DNA from: Durusdinium trenchii
Lineage: Eukaryota > Sar > Dinophyceae > Suessiales > Symbiodiniaceae
Length of the DNA: 64,000 nucleotides
Assembly (NCBI GenBank): GCA_963970005.1
Contig: CAXAMN010018779.1
Span: 1,081,092 to 1,145,091 of the forward strand
Direction of reading: 5' to 3'
Shown: positions 54,081-64,000 of the stretch, piece after piece
How positions within the stretch are numbered: position 1 is the stretch's first letter
How the letters are laid out: each line of letters opens with the position of its first letter
Made by a program: the position numbers and the translations under genes
The notes under the pieces: model-generated
Seen by the model: only the letters and a program-made list of their open reading frames with translations
Told to the model about the DNA's origin: nothing
The model's database searches: none

Positions 54081-54329
54081 CTTTAAGACTTTAAGGAAAA
54101 AGTCGGAGTCATCACCCCAAAGAGTTCAAATCTGAACCATGGTTGCCACCTTAGATCCCTCAGCGACACCCCGAGTTCTTCAAACAGTAAGCAGTTGTGC
54201 CGGCTTGGCAACACTCAAGAAAGGGCATCACATAAGAGCCTGTCACGTCCAACGACTCATCAGCCGATCGCCTTTTCTAGTTGAGGCACCGATCGACCGT
54301 TGAACCCGGACACTCCACAAGCCTCCAGG

Positions 54330-54418
54330 CTACTTGGACTCAAGCGCACGAAGCACTGCAGCCGCATCCAACTCACTGTGCTCCAAGAATGCGCAGAATG
54401 TGGTAAATGTGATGCCAT
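54330..54418 (-). CDS. Terminal exon, EF-hand-like half
   Basis: After GAGGCAG the minus frame reads DGITFTTFCAFLEHSELDAA, then AVLRALESK and stop. DGxITxxxF is the second half of an EF-hand loop and its exiting helix. The upstream exon with the first loop Asp residues was not found. Confidence 0.45.
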
Positions 54419-54727
54419 CTGCCTCACAATGAGCTGCCCAACATTCTTATTGGGGCAATGTTGAGTCTAAAAAAACACCGGCATCGGCATAGACCCCAGA
54501 TAGCGGGTGCATCCGCTTAAAGCACACACCACAGACACGTGTCACCGCAGCACGCAACATCAGACCAGTCCACCAATATGCGCAACATCTATCAGCTGAA
54601 TGCGCCCGCTTTGCCCAACACAGACGTAAAACTGCAAGATCGGCAAGGGCAAGGGTCAGCCAAAGCTGCCCACACAACACGATGATCACTGCTGCACAAC
54701 ACAGTGTCACACACAATATGACAGCAT

Positions 54728-55048
54728 GTCATGCCTGGCACGACATGATGTCATTCCTGGCATGACATGATGGCATTCTGGGCATGACGTGCCCTGGCAT
54801 GACATGATGTCACCCGTGGCATGACATGATGTCATCCCTGGCGTGACATGCAGTCATTCTGGGCATGACATCACGTCATCCCTGGCATGACATCGTGCCA
54901 TCCCTGGCATGACATGATGTCATCCCTCACTAAACATGATCTCATCCCTGCCATGACATGATCTTACGCCTGGCACGACATCGCGCCATCCCTGGCATGA
55001 TGCCATCATGATGTCACCCCTGGCACGACATGATGTCATTCTGGGCAA
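54728..55048 (+). repeat. ~22-bp satellite with palindromic core
   Basis: About thirteen units of the TGGCATGACATGATGTCATC type. The core ATGACATGATGTCAT is almost its own reverse complement. Confidence 0.92.
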
Positions 55049-55215
55049 CGCCGATCCAGAGCCAGCGCCTGCGCCAGCACCAGCACGGCACCACAACCGG
55101 CCAAACAAAACGCCGATCCAGCACCAGCACCAGCACGGCTGCAGCGCCCGCAAAACGAAACGCCGATCCAGAGCCAGAACCTGCACCTGCACCAGCATCA
55201 GCAAAGCAGCCTATA
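55049..55215 (+). repeat. CCAGCA / GCCGATCCAG repeat
   Basis: Three AACGCCGATCCAG-type units, each followed by CCAGCACCAGCA text. Confidence 0.85.
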
Positions 55216-55277
55216 GCCTGCAGCTATCTGGGAAAAAACAAGAACATGGTATCCAGCGGTTTTCAATGATCCATCAA

Positions 55278-55282
55278 CAGAG

Positions 55283-55313
<31 letters not shown>

Positions 55314-55350
55314 GGTAGGTAGATAGATAGATCGATAGATAGATAGATAG
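55278..55350 (+). repeat. GATA microsatellite
   Basis: About eighteen GATA units, with a few GGTA and GATC variants. Confidence 0.95.
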
Positions 55351-55779
55351 GTGGGCTGGTCAAATGTTGCTTTTAGGAGCTTTGCAAAATATTACAGTAC
55401 TCAAAGGGCAGTGAAGCCTGTTAAGCTGCGCACAAATAAACAACATTCTCCTTTTCTCCGGAATGAAGCTTCAAGCAGCAGGCACCATGCAATGCGCGAA
55501 AAGCTACGTCAGTCTATACAATTGCGACAACAAACCCAATGGCTCGGCAACCCTCAATCGTCCTCGATTCAAGCATGTCCATCAACAACATCTTTGTCTA
55601 AACACCCTAGCTTTTGAGTAAAAATCTGCAATTGTAAAGTTAATAGTTTGCTGCACAGCGTGATGTCCTTTTGGGAAGAATAGAGGGGTTGAGTTGGTAC
55701 CATATACCGATATACCTACCCGTTGACATGCGACTGGCTGGAGCAAGAATGTACGCAGCCTTCACAGCCAGCTTGCGGC
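55351..55779. other. No gene recognised
   Basis: No supported coding frame on either strand. Confidence 0.4.
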
Positions 55780-57240
55780 ACCTCCACAGCGCGCACAATC
55801 AGCTGACACCAGCGCCAGCGCGCTGTGCCAGCTGATAACACCGGCAGCGGTGCCAGCGCTCAACCGGCGCCGCCGCCCATCTTAAACGCGCGCTCAGCCA
55901 GCTCACAGCACCAGCACCCAGGACCACAACACCAGCACCAGCACCGACACCCTTTCGAAAGCGCGCGCAGCCAGCTCATTCTTATTTGCAGCAAGAACCC
56001 CATAGCTATCCCTATTTGGGGAATAACAACAACATATGATCTTGCGCGTATAAGTTTATGCGCGCAAAAGTACGCGCGCAAGCAGCAAAGCCCGTAAGTG
56101 TCATTGGCCCAAGGCCAAGCAGTATCCAGCGCCACTATTGACTTTGTAGCGTGCTTGAAGCAACGATCTGCAGAACGATAAAGCCGTATGATCTCGCGCG
56201 TATAAGATCATGCGCACAAAAGTATGCGCGCAAACGACAAAGCCCGTAGGCGTCGCTCGCCCAAGGCCAAGCAGTATCCAGCACGACTATTGTGTGTGTA
56301 GCACGCTGAAACACGCTGAAACAATGGTCGGTTGAGAGCCTGACGTTGCGCATAGAACATTATACGTACAAAAGTATGCGCGCAAACAGTACAGCCCTTG
56401 ACACAGCTGTCGGCCAAAACAGAACCTGAAGAGTGTAAATACCCCACAGCTATTAGGGTAATAGACAAAGAACGCTCAAGCGACAACACCGTATGATGTT
56501 GCGTGCATAAGTTCATGCGGCCCATTGGCCCATGACTGCTGGCACTTCATTGTCAGAAGCGGCGCTTGGTCGCCCTTCACTGCTGCAAGCAGCGGAAGTT
56601 GTTATCACTTCACTGTCAGAAGCGGGCGCCAGCACCAGCACCCAGCACCGGTATACCCAGCACCCAGCGCCCGGCACTCAGCACACAGCGCCCTGTCTCC
56701 ACCACGCGCACAGCCAGCCCAGCACCGTCGCCCAGTCTCCACCACGCACACTGCCAGCTCACAGCACCGGCACCGGAACCCGCTGTCTCTGCCACGCGCA
56801 CTGCCAGCACCCAGCACCGGCACCGTGTCTCCACCACGTGCACAGCCAGCTCACAGCGCCACACCAGCACCGGCACCCAGCACCAGCACCAGCAACCTGT
56901 CTCCAACACGTGCACAGGCGCCCGGCACCCAGCACCACCACCGGCACCAGCAACCTGTCTCCACCACGCGCACAGCCAGCTCACAGCACCAGCGCCAGCG
57001 CCGGCACCCGGCACCCAGCACCAGCACCGGCACCCGGCACCAGCACGAGCAACCTGTCTCCACCAAGTGCACAGCCAGCTCACAGCACCAGCACCAGCAC
57101 CGGCACCCGGCACCCAGCCAGCACCAGCAACCTGTCTCCACCACGTGCGCAGCCAGCTCACAGCACCAGCACCAGGACCGGCACCCGGCACCAGCAACCT
57201 GTCTCAAAAGCGCGCACGGGCAACTCATTGTTATTTGAAG
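55780..57240 (+). repeat. CAGCACC-type satellite block with higher-order units
   Basis: Stretches of CAGCACCGGCACC punctuated by a CCTGTCTCCACCACGCGCAC-type piece that recurs about nine times (near 56697, 56733, 56784, 56827, 56899, 56954, 57055, 57131 and 57199). A longer tail, AGCCAGCTCATT...TTATTTG...GGGAATAA, occurs at both ends (about 55968-56030 and 57212-57270). All plus frames stay open because the unit lacks stops; this is not taken as coding. Confidence 0.9.
56033..56530 (+). repeat. ~155-bp tandem repeat with GCGCG palindromes
   Basis: Three full copies and one partial. Each has GCGCGTATAAG...ATGCGC, AAAAGTATGCGCGCAA and, in the first two, CCAAGGCCAAGCAGTATCCA. The first copy holds the near-palindrome GCGCGTATAA-GTTTATGCGCGC. 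Confidence 0.85.
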
Positions 57241-58297
57241 TAAGAACGCCATAGCTTCGCTATCTCGGGAATAAACCAACCAATGGTAAAAGGCCATCTA
57301 TGACACACTGATTCCCGAAAGACTGAAGCTGAGGAGTCTGCCATCAAACATCTCTGAAGCTGATGTGAGATTGGAAGTTCCCGTGTGACTTCAGGGTTCA
57401 AACCCGCGAAACCCTTCCTGTCCACCACCAAGTTGCTTTGGTGTCCACCGCCTCCACTAAAGCATCAATCTGCCTCCTGCATTGGCCACACTCATGCTGT
57501 GCTGTGCACCATGGTTGCGGACACTTCACCCGCATGCCGGAGGCAAGCACATGTTTGTCGTTTGTCCTATGTTAAGAGGTTCCTTAGCAGTACAACACAA
57601 AGGTGATCAAACTCTCTAGCTGGAAACAGCCCTGGCCGAAGATTTTATCCCAGCCTGGTCATATCAATCTCTGCAGTTGCAAGAATCATAGCAAGCTCTT
57701 CACTTGGGACGACTCCTGCACCAAAGCTTGAGATCTTGTTCATTGGGAGCAATCAAGAGTGGATCCACTCGACATTTTTTGACATGCTCCATTTAGAAAT
57801 AGAATGACCTTCGAAAGCCGGAATCTCTGAATCACTGGCGTTTCTTCAATCACCGGTGGAATCATGTCTGACTGTCGCTTCCAAAATGGGTCACAGATTT
57901 AAGAACAACTTGCCTTGGAATCACACAGGAGCCTGCTGCAAAACGGGCTTTGCAAACCTGTCCTCTCTTTTCAACGTCCAATTTTTCCCAGGCGGCCTAC
58001 CAAGCATTGGGCCAACTTGGGGATTGCAGTGTGGTCAAAACCTTCGAAGCAAACACTTTCTTCTTCAAGCAGCTGCGGTATTGAAAAGTCAGTACCTGCC
58101 TCAAGCCTTAGCTAGGTCAGCTAGGTTTATTGTGGTGGGACGACCCTACTGCGAACGACTCACTTTCAGAAGGTTTTGCAAGAAAAAACTATCTGATTTG
58201 TTTATCTTAGTTTCTTCACCAACCGTAGACCATAGATGATCAACGCAACAAGGAGGCTCATTGGACTCCTTCTTGGCTCTTTTCCGGGCTGCACCCA
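57241..58297. other. No gene recognised
   Basis: Open plus frames (for example 57856-58239) have no motif or splice support. Confidence 0.35.
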
Positions 58298-58440
58298 TCA
58301 GGCCTTGGCATGCTCCTGCGCTCTCAGCCTTGAATTCGAGGGCGACCGTGAGTCTTCAGGCTTCATCTCAAAAGCCGTGAGGTATTCTCGTGCCACCTGG
58401 TTTTGTGAGAAGTATTCCAAGGGTGAGGTATTCGAATACC
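58298..58440 (-). CDS. Weak candidate terminal exon
   Basis: Minus frame EYFSQNQVAREYLTAFEMKP and EDSRSPSNSRLRAQEHAKA to a stop. Acceptor not clear. Confidence 0.3.
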
Positions 58441-58513
58441 TTTGATCGCGTTAAAATAAATAATCCCAGTACAATAGAGCCATCACCCAACTAAGACGGT
58501 AAACAGGCAACCT

Positions 58514-58727
58514 TAAGGTGCAGCATCTTCATGGCCCATCATTGATCCCAAATCCGCTGCTTGATACCAGATTGCTGCACTCTCCGTTCGACTGACTTTA
58601 CGGGCACAGTCAAGTCTGATAAGTTCGCATAACGTATCTGATGAAAGCTGTAATTCCTCAAAACCGGAAGATTGGCGGAACCTGAATCCCAGGGACAATT
58701 CTCCATCAGCCAGCTCTTCGGCATCGC
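58514..58727 (-). CDS. Terminal exon of a host gene
   Basis: After ACACTCAG the frame is open for about 71 codons: GDAEELADGELSLGFRFRQS, then LQLSSDTLCELIRLDCARKV and ESAAIWYQAADLGSMMGHED to a stop. The AG-G acceptor and composition support a true exon. No family recognised. Confidence 0.45.
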
Positions 58728-59055
58728 CTGAGTGTCAACTGCATCAAAATATATTAAATGGTGACACAAACCATTCTTTTTCTTGGCCCGCTCTTACTTA
58801 ACTAATTAGGCGGCCACTTGATTAAGTAAGTGCAGCAAGGCAACCTACTAGTAAGCTTACTAGTAACCGGATGCGGGATAGCTCACGCTCGCACTATTCA
58901 TATGGTTCCTAGATTTTAAGGGAATACCATAGTTCTCACCAAAGAGCATACATATATATATATATCTAAACCGACCAGCTCTCTGACGTGCACCCGTTTG
59001 TGGGGTTGGGACTCTCCAGGTTTGGATGGCACGTCTCTTGAAAATGGACAAATGA

Positions 59056-59150
59056 CTTCTTGTTACGTTCGTAGCGTCCTTGTTACTACTAGTAAGGCAC
59101 TTGTTACTAGTAGCGATACACTTGTTTCTAATAGCTTCTTGTTACTAATA
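59056..59150 (+). repeat. CTAGTAGC-type short dispersed repeat
   Basis: TTGTTACTACTAGTAAGGCA, TTGTTACTAGTAGCGATACA and related units, about 20 bases downstream of the minus-strand stop at 59174. Confidence 0.85.
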
Positions 59151-59173
59151 CAGTTACACACAAGAACAAAGGA

Positions 59174-59275
59174 TTAGATCTCAGCCGTGAAATGAAAAGC
59201 CACCTTCGGCCCAAATTGAACGAAGCGAGCATGTGTTTCAAGCGCCCTTCCGATGTTTCTCTTTGTGTCGAGCAT
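59174..59275 (-). CDS. Short terminal exon of a host gene
   Basis: After ACCCTCAG: MLDTKRNIGRALETHARFVQ, then FGPKVAFHFTAEI and stop. It lies downstream of the kinase stop at 59723, so it belongs to another gene or an alternative 3' end. Confidence 0.4.
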   Translation of the reverse strand: MLDTKRNIGRALETHARFVQFGPKVAFHFTAEI

Positions 59276-59722
59276 CTGAGGGTTATGATCTCACTCCTTG
59301 GCTGAAGACTGGAAGCAACCCTGCAATACATGCTATGTGCATCTAGCAGCAATGAAATCTTCCCTCTTCGCTGACTACTTGCTAAAGAGATGCTTACACA
59401 GATTTACAAAGAACATATGCTGCCTGTCAAGAAATACTGGAAGAACCATGCGACTCAAACTGCTTCAAAGAAAAAGACACAACAGGGAGAAAGACACAAG
59501 AAGCCGGGACACAAGAATTCCTCTTTCGAGTACTCCTCCCCTTCGGGCAGAAGTGGAGGACTCATCTCTCGGCTCAGAATCTGGGTGAAGAGATCCCCTC
59601 AAGGCAACAGGAAACCACCTTCTCCGATGGACTAGTTGCCAACTGCAAACGCATGGAAACGTGCAATCTTCCCAATCTTCAAATGTGCTGGAGATTGAAA
59701 TCCAGATACATCTGCAAATTAC
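59276..59722. other. Kinase 3' flank, no gene recognised
   Basis: Probably 3' UTR of the kinase plus introns of the gene ending at 59174. Confidence 0.35.
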
Positions 59723-62700
59723 TCAGAGGGTGCCTTTCACCACCTTGAAGAACTTGTGGTCCTGATGAAGCTCAGGGCCATGGAGCAACTGGAATGAAGA
59801 GAGGAAGAACGTGCCCGGTGCCCACACTTCGAACGCAAAAACTGCAAGGTGCACAAGACGAAAAGCCTCTGTCAACTGTCCGCTGCTGCCGTCCTTGACT
59901 TCTGCCCAGCCATCATTGCTTCCGATGCGCTCTGCAGGATTCTTCACTAAAAACCGCTCTATCCTTGGAATCAAAAATCAAAGAGTGGTATCCAGATGTC
60001 CAAGGAGAAAATGTGCGACAACAGCATGCTTCCGACATTTTGTACCTTCACGGTCAGCTGTCCCTCTTCAAATTTGCAACTGATCCTCAATGGAACCTGT
60101 GTTCAGAGAAGATCAGCTCCAAGCAGCAGATTCTTGCCTGCATTGTCATTGTACTTTGGCGGAAAGACCAACTCCTCCTGGCCGCTGCCAACATGGAGGG
60201 GTCTTCTCTGGCTCACAACCATGGCACCCCTCACCGAAGCGGGCCTTTCCGAAAGCCAGACTGCAAACCGAACACTCGCTGCCTCTTCCGTTCCAATCTC
60301 AATGGGTGGATTGAGACCCACATTTCACAACTAGGCCAACACCGTTATAAACGCTGTCTGGGCGTTCGTCCCACTGACTGGTCCTCCATGATGGCACCAA
60401 TGATATGGTCTTCTTCCAGGCACCTTCAAAGCGGCAGTAAAGCAGAAATGCAGTAGGCATGGCCACATCCAATTGGAACGGAAAGTAGTTTGGAATAATT
60501 CTCAAGGTTTCTGAATGCAAGCAATATCCCCAAGTTATCCAACAACGAGCAATTGCAGATTGTTTGTCAGGAGATGTTGACATTTGCCTCATCTCTTCAT
60601 GTTTTATAAGTTCTAAAGTCTCTATCATCCAAGTGGCTCATTGCCGAAAGGGAGTCTCCCACAGACCATCTCATACAGCAGAACGCCCAAGGACCAAAAA
60701 TCGGCTTCAAGGCTGTAGCCTTGGAGCGAAATCAGCCGTCAAATTAAACCGAAAGTCGTTTCTAGCTCGCAGCCTTTGCAGGACAGTTGCCAGGTTAACA
60801 GTTTTTACCCCAAATGCAAATCGTTGCCCCCTAGACCCTACGCCTCACATCTGCATTCCAAACAGTTTCCATGCATTGAGTTCAAGGAGACCTGAACATG
60901 CATTCGGGGGGAAGTGACACATAAAATGTTGCCAAGACGCCCGTGCCACCAAAAATTTCAGGTGCCATGTAGCTGACCTCATCGACAAAAGCAAATTGAG
61001 GGATAGAGCGCAGGGGCGATATTGATGGAAGCCGCCGCGTCGAGGGACAGCAGAGTTTGAACCAAACTCCCTACAAACATTCAATGCCTGGAACTATGAG
61101 CACGACGGCTCAGCCAAAGTACAGTGCCCACGACGGTAAAAGTCTTGCTGCCGTCCATCAGATCTTTGGCTAAGCCAAAGTCCACCAGCTTCAAGTAGCC
61201 CTGTGAATCCAGCATCACATTTTCCTGAGTCTAATCCAGTCAACATGACCGAGAAAAGGATATATAATATAATATATCTATTCTATACGTGTATACATAT
61301 ATATATATATAAAGACTGTGCGTGCGCATATGTGTATGTGTATACATATATATACAGTAAAACTATTTTCTACATGCTTGTAAAAAGCCTCGGCTAACTG
61401 CATCTGCGTGTTTTCCCCTCTGCCGCACACAGGCTGCACAGCCACTGAGTCTTGCACTTTCCCACTAGTTCAGCCAGAGGGTTTATTCCGTGACATCAGC
61501 GGGCACCATGCGGAACATGGAATTTTGGCTGAGAGGGAAAGACTCGTCTTTTCTCGTGAACTGTGGAAACAGTGGAGCAAAGGCGACCACGGTTAGCATG
61601 TGTAGGAAATACTGTGTTGGTCCCGCCTCTTGCGTATGCACCTCCATCCTTGGGGCATTGATCCACCTCTTGCTACATCCGTGCCACAGGAGGAAGGTCT
61701 ACAAAGGCAAGTGAGGCAAATTATGGTGCAGTCCGTTCAAGTGACGCGGGGAGACAGTTCAGGGCCGAGATCAACTGCTCGACTTGCTGGCAAGCTCATC
61801 AACATATTCTGTGGACGATTCAGCAAACGAAGCTGGACGGCGCTGAGTCGCCTGAAAATGCCAGGCAAGAAAGATGGCCAGACGCAGGCAAACGAGGATG
61901 TCCAGATGCAAGCCAGGAGCGGCAAGAACTAGAGAAATGCAAAGGACAGGACACCTTTGTAGACAGGTTCGAGATGAGGGACAAGGTATCAACGACCCAC
62001 TTCTGACTAGCTACCATGCCCTTGAGAACGGATGAACGACACACTCAGCTTTACAAAGTCATAGATGGGACCCGGAACTCTCAAGACTCAGAATTTGGGG
62101 ATAAATGTGTATGGATCAATACATGTGTATATATATATATATACATGTGTGTGTTTCTGTATTTATCTATATTATATATATATACCTTTATATACTATAC
62201 CTATCAAGGATAATTGTATACGTCTTTTCAGCCCGCTTAGGTCCATCCTTTCGCAAAGCCTTGCAAGTCGCAACTCATTTCAAGACCGATGGAAGACACC
62301 TGCACGGCTCACAAAAGGAAGACCGTGGATGAGCTTGTGTCAATTGGGTGTTGTGGATTAAGGTTACAAAACATCAAGAACGCATAATTTACACAGTAGG
62401 TTCGTGCATATGAAACTTAGCAAGCAACAAATTTGCATTTAACACAAAAGACTTCATTGCAGCAGAACTATCTCGGCCTTGACTTCGCCTCTATTTGCCT
62501 TCGCATGCCATATGCGCCTTCCCGCAATTCATCCAAGTCACAGGCTTCAGATCTCTGTAGGCGACGCCATTGATATGCAAAGCCTCCAAAATGAGAACTA
62601 GGGAGCCAATATAGAACCTCAGATTATTATGCCCATATTCCTCAACAAAGCAACATGGATGGTGTGGCTACCACTGCTTGCCAAAAAGAGCTTGAAAAAC

Positions 62701-62898
62701 TTATGTCTCCCCTCATCAGGACAGACCCAAACTTTTGAAAGAGGGCCGCTCCGCAATCCGAACTCCAAACTAATCTAAATCCAAGATGCTGTGCATGTCG
62801 CCTGCTGACAGCACCCATCTTGTCCTGCAAAAGAGTTCATCTGACTCAGGATGTCCGTGCAAAGCTAGGAACGGCACTGTCTCAAATCCTCCACCACC

Positions 62899-62929
<31 letters not shown>

Positions 62930-63782
62930 CCAGTGCTGCACCGTCTCTTCAATACCCGTCCCCTGGCAGTACCACAGGTCGCAAAATCTGTCCCTCATCT
63001 GTTCGTAGAGTTGACCACCCGTGATGAGCTCAGTGAGGATATAGATCCCTTTGTCTGTCCTTGGCTCAAGAACACTGCGCCGCATTGCCTGACTCTCACT
63101 GGTCTTGTCCAGTGGCTCTGGCGCCTCCCGCTGCCTAACCCACGAAATCGTCTTCCAGGCCGACCATCCAACGGAATTGTTAATTACTAACAAAATCCAA
63201 GAAAATCCACCACTCGCACCATCAAGATCCACCAGACCTGGTCTTGGCAGGTAGCCGCAGGGAGGGTTAAATAAATGCCCACAAAGGCAGCAGCAAGTGA
63301 TCCTGTCCTCAAGGCAGTTTCTCCCGTCCCTTAAAAGAGGGAGTGGTCGCTTCCTGGAAGAACCCTTTTTTGCAAAAAAGGTGCCAAGGATGAGGAGAAA
63401 GACCAAGCGGCTTCATTATTGTTTGTTCCATGGAAATCAGTTTGATGCAACGGACAAGGCGACAAGGCCAAGCAGCTCAAAGGACTTCACCATCTGAAGC
63501 ACAAAGGGATGACTCACGGCCGAAAGAAGTTTACACTCTTCCTGCACCTCCTCAGGCACCTGCAAGAAAAAGTGCTGCTCTACTTGACTGAATTATCACG
63601 AACTTGTGATCAAACATGTTCTGCCTTTCACTATACAAAATGCAGCATCTTTACAGAGTAGGATTTTTTGGACAGCGTCGGAAGAAGGGTCTTGAGTGTC
63701 AGGTCAGTTCATGCAATTTACCCGGCTGCACCTTTCCATCCACCTTCTTGATGCGCTTCAGAGCATATCCTCCAAGCGACCA
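59723..63782 (-). CDS. AGC-family protein kinase (PKG/PKA-like), last twelve exons
   Basis: Exons: 63782-63732, 63559-63477, 63059-62993, 62824-62790, 62617-62542, 61224-61123, 60977-60941, 60719-60640, 60373-60332, 60177-60125, 59963-59894, 59761-59723. They total 735 bases, an exact multiple of three, and join in frame to a stop. In order: [14 protein letters not shown] (VAIK Lys), [15 protein letters not shown] (helix C Glu), [19 protein letters not shown] (hinge), [34 protein letters not shown] (catalytic loop), [13 protein letters not shown] (DFG), [20 protein letters not shown] (APE, helix F), [47 protein letters not shown] and DHKFFKV. The YRDLKPEN loop and KNPAERIG motif mark an AGC kinase close to cyclic-nucleotide-dependent kinases. 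Introns start GT (4), GC (4) and GA (3), and all end AG. The Gly loop and any cyclic-nucleotide domains lie upstream, partly off the window. Confidence 0.88.
61258..61345 (+). repeat. AT-rich microsatellite in kinase intron
   Basis: TATATAATATAATATATC, then ATATATATATATAAAG and GTGTATGTGTATACATATAT. Confidence 0.9.
62127..62190 (+). repeat. TA microsatellite in kinase intron
   Basis: A (TA)8-9 run, then GTGTGTG and further ATATATATATA text. Confidence 0.9.
62888..62930 (+). repeat. CCA/CAA microsatellite in kinase intron
   Basis: Nine CCA units followed by five ACA-type units, between the exons at 62824 and 62993. On the minus strand it is TGG/TTG. Confidence 0.95.
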
Positions 63783-64000
63783 CTACCCAAGAAATCAATT
63801 CTCCGTGATCAGCTTGTACTGTTTACATAACAATAGACCAGTATCTGAGGTCTCTTTGTGCTGTGTCGATCTCACTCTTAGAGTATTGTTCCATCATTCT
63901 TTCTTGCACCACACAAGTGAAGTGGAGCACACTCTTGGCACTGAAATCGAACAAGTAACAAGTGCCTTACTAGTAGTAACAAGTGCCTTACTAGTAGTAA
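63783..64000. other. Right edge: kinase upstream region and a short repeat
   Basis: The minus strand is open at about 63943-63825 (SAKSVLHFTCVVQERMMEQY, then SKSEIDTAQRDLRYW) after TTTCAG. It could not be joined in phase to the first kinase exon, so it may be a different exon. The kinase Gly-rich loop was not seen here. Confidence 0.3.
63955..64000 (-). repeat. CTAGTAGC-type short dispersed repeat, window edge
   Basis: Two tandem copies of AACAAGTGCCTTACTAGTAG running off the window. Confidence 0.85.

Noticed and set aside
56525-57254. Long open plus frames (225-240 codons) over the CAGCACC block
   Set aside because: All three frames are open at once because the repeat unit has no stop codon; peptides are pure repeat and no splice or motif support exists.
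57390-57405. GGGTTCAAACCC resembling a tRNA T-loop
   Set aside because: No acceptor stem, D-arm or anticodon arm of tRNA form could be placed around it.
59965-60456. 163-codon plus-strand ORF opposite the kinase exons
   Set aside because: It is antisense to verified kinase exons and introns and has no motif of its own.
1-64000. Dinoflagellate spliced-leader relics, rRNA genes, CRISPR arrays
   Set aside because: No spliced-leader-like TTGGCTCAAG block ahead of a start codon, no rRNA-like conserved block and no spacer-repeat array was found by eye. Absence by reading is not proof.

Overview
The window reads as nuclear DNA of a dinoflagellate, most likely a Symbiodiniaceae-type genome. No bacterial, organellar or viral gene layout was seen. 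The evidence is a host kinase gene split into at least twelve tiny exons whose introns start with GT, GC or GA and end in AG, nearly always followed by G; every host exon with good support lies on the minus strand, as expected of dinoflagellate unidirectional gene clusters; two Ty1/copia-type LTR retrotransposons and one very large LINE; and retroelement polyproteins that carry cytosine-methyltransferase-like domains, a trait reported for dinoflagellates. The genus cannot be fixed from sequence alone.

Layout. 1-1.9 kb: non-coding, with a ~200-bp-arm inverted repeat around a GC-alternating loop. 1.93-9.94 kb: copia element 1 (plus strand, 195/189-bp LTRs, target duplication CAAAC), with gag, protease, MTase-like domain, integrase, RT, RNase H and an extra 3' ORF with membrane segments and a Cys/His cluster. 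10-15 kb: minus-strand protein-kinase exons (12.25-13.11 kb) in otherwise sparse DNA. 15.05-24.5 kb: a LINE on the minus strand (MTase-like domain, long ORF1, coiled coil, AP-endonuclease, RT, RNase H) with about 2 kb of its coding sequence inverted. 24.7-38.9 kb: small minus-strand host exons, a dual-specificity phosphatase gene, a ~0.4-kb direct duplication and several mini- and microsatellites. 38.92-47.50 kb: copia element 2 (minus strand, 157/183-bp LTRs, target duplication AAAAT). 47.5-54.4 kb: a run of minus-strand host exons, including one rich in Met, His and Gly. 54.7-57.2 kb: a block of satellites. 58.3-63.8 kb: further terminal exons and a cAMP/cGMP-type (AGC family) kinase catalytic domain ending at 59,723.

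How the parts relate. Host genes are short, intron-rich and co-oriented. Between and inside them lie a dispersed CTAGTAGC-type short repeat (about ten loci), satellites and three autonomous-type retroelements. Both copia elements have almost identical LTR pairs, so the insertions look young, yet their coding frames are broken. All three retroelements carry a domain with the P-x-C-x-x-x-S / ENP-like pattern of C5 DNA methyltransferases. Several ORFs were judged by eye without database searches, so short isolated exons are given low confidence.
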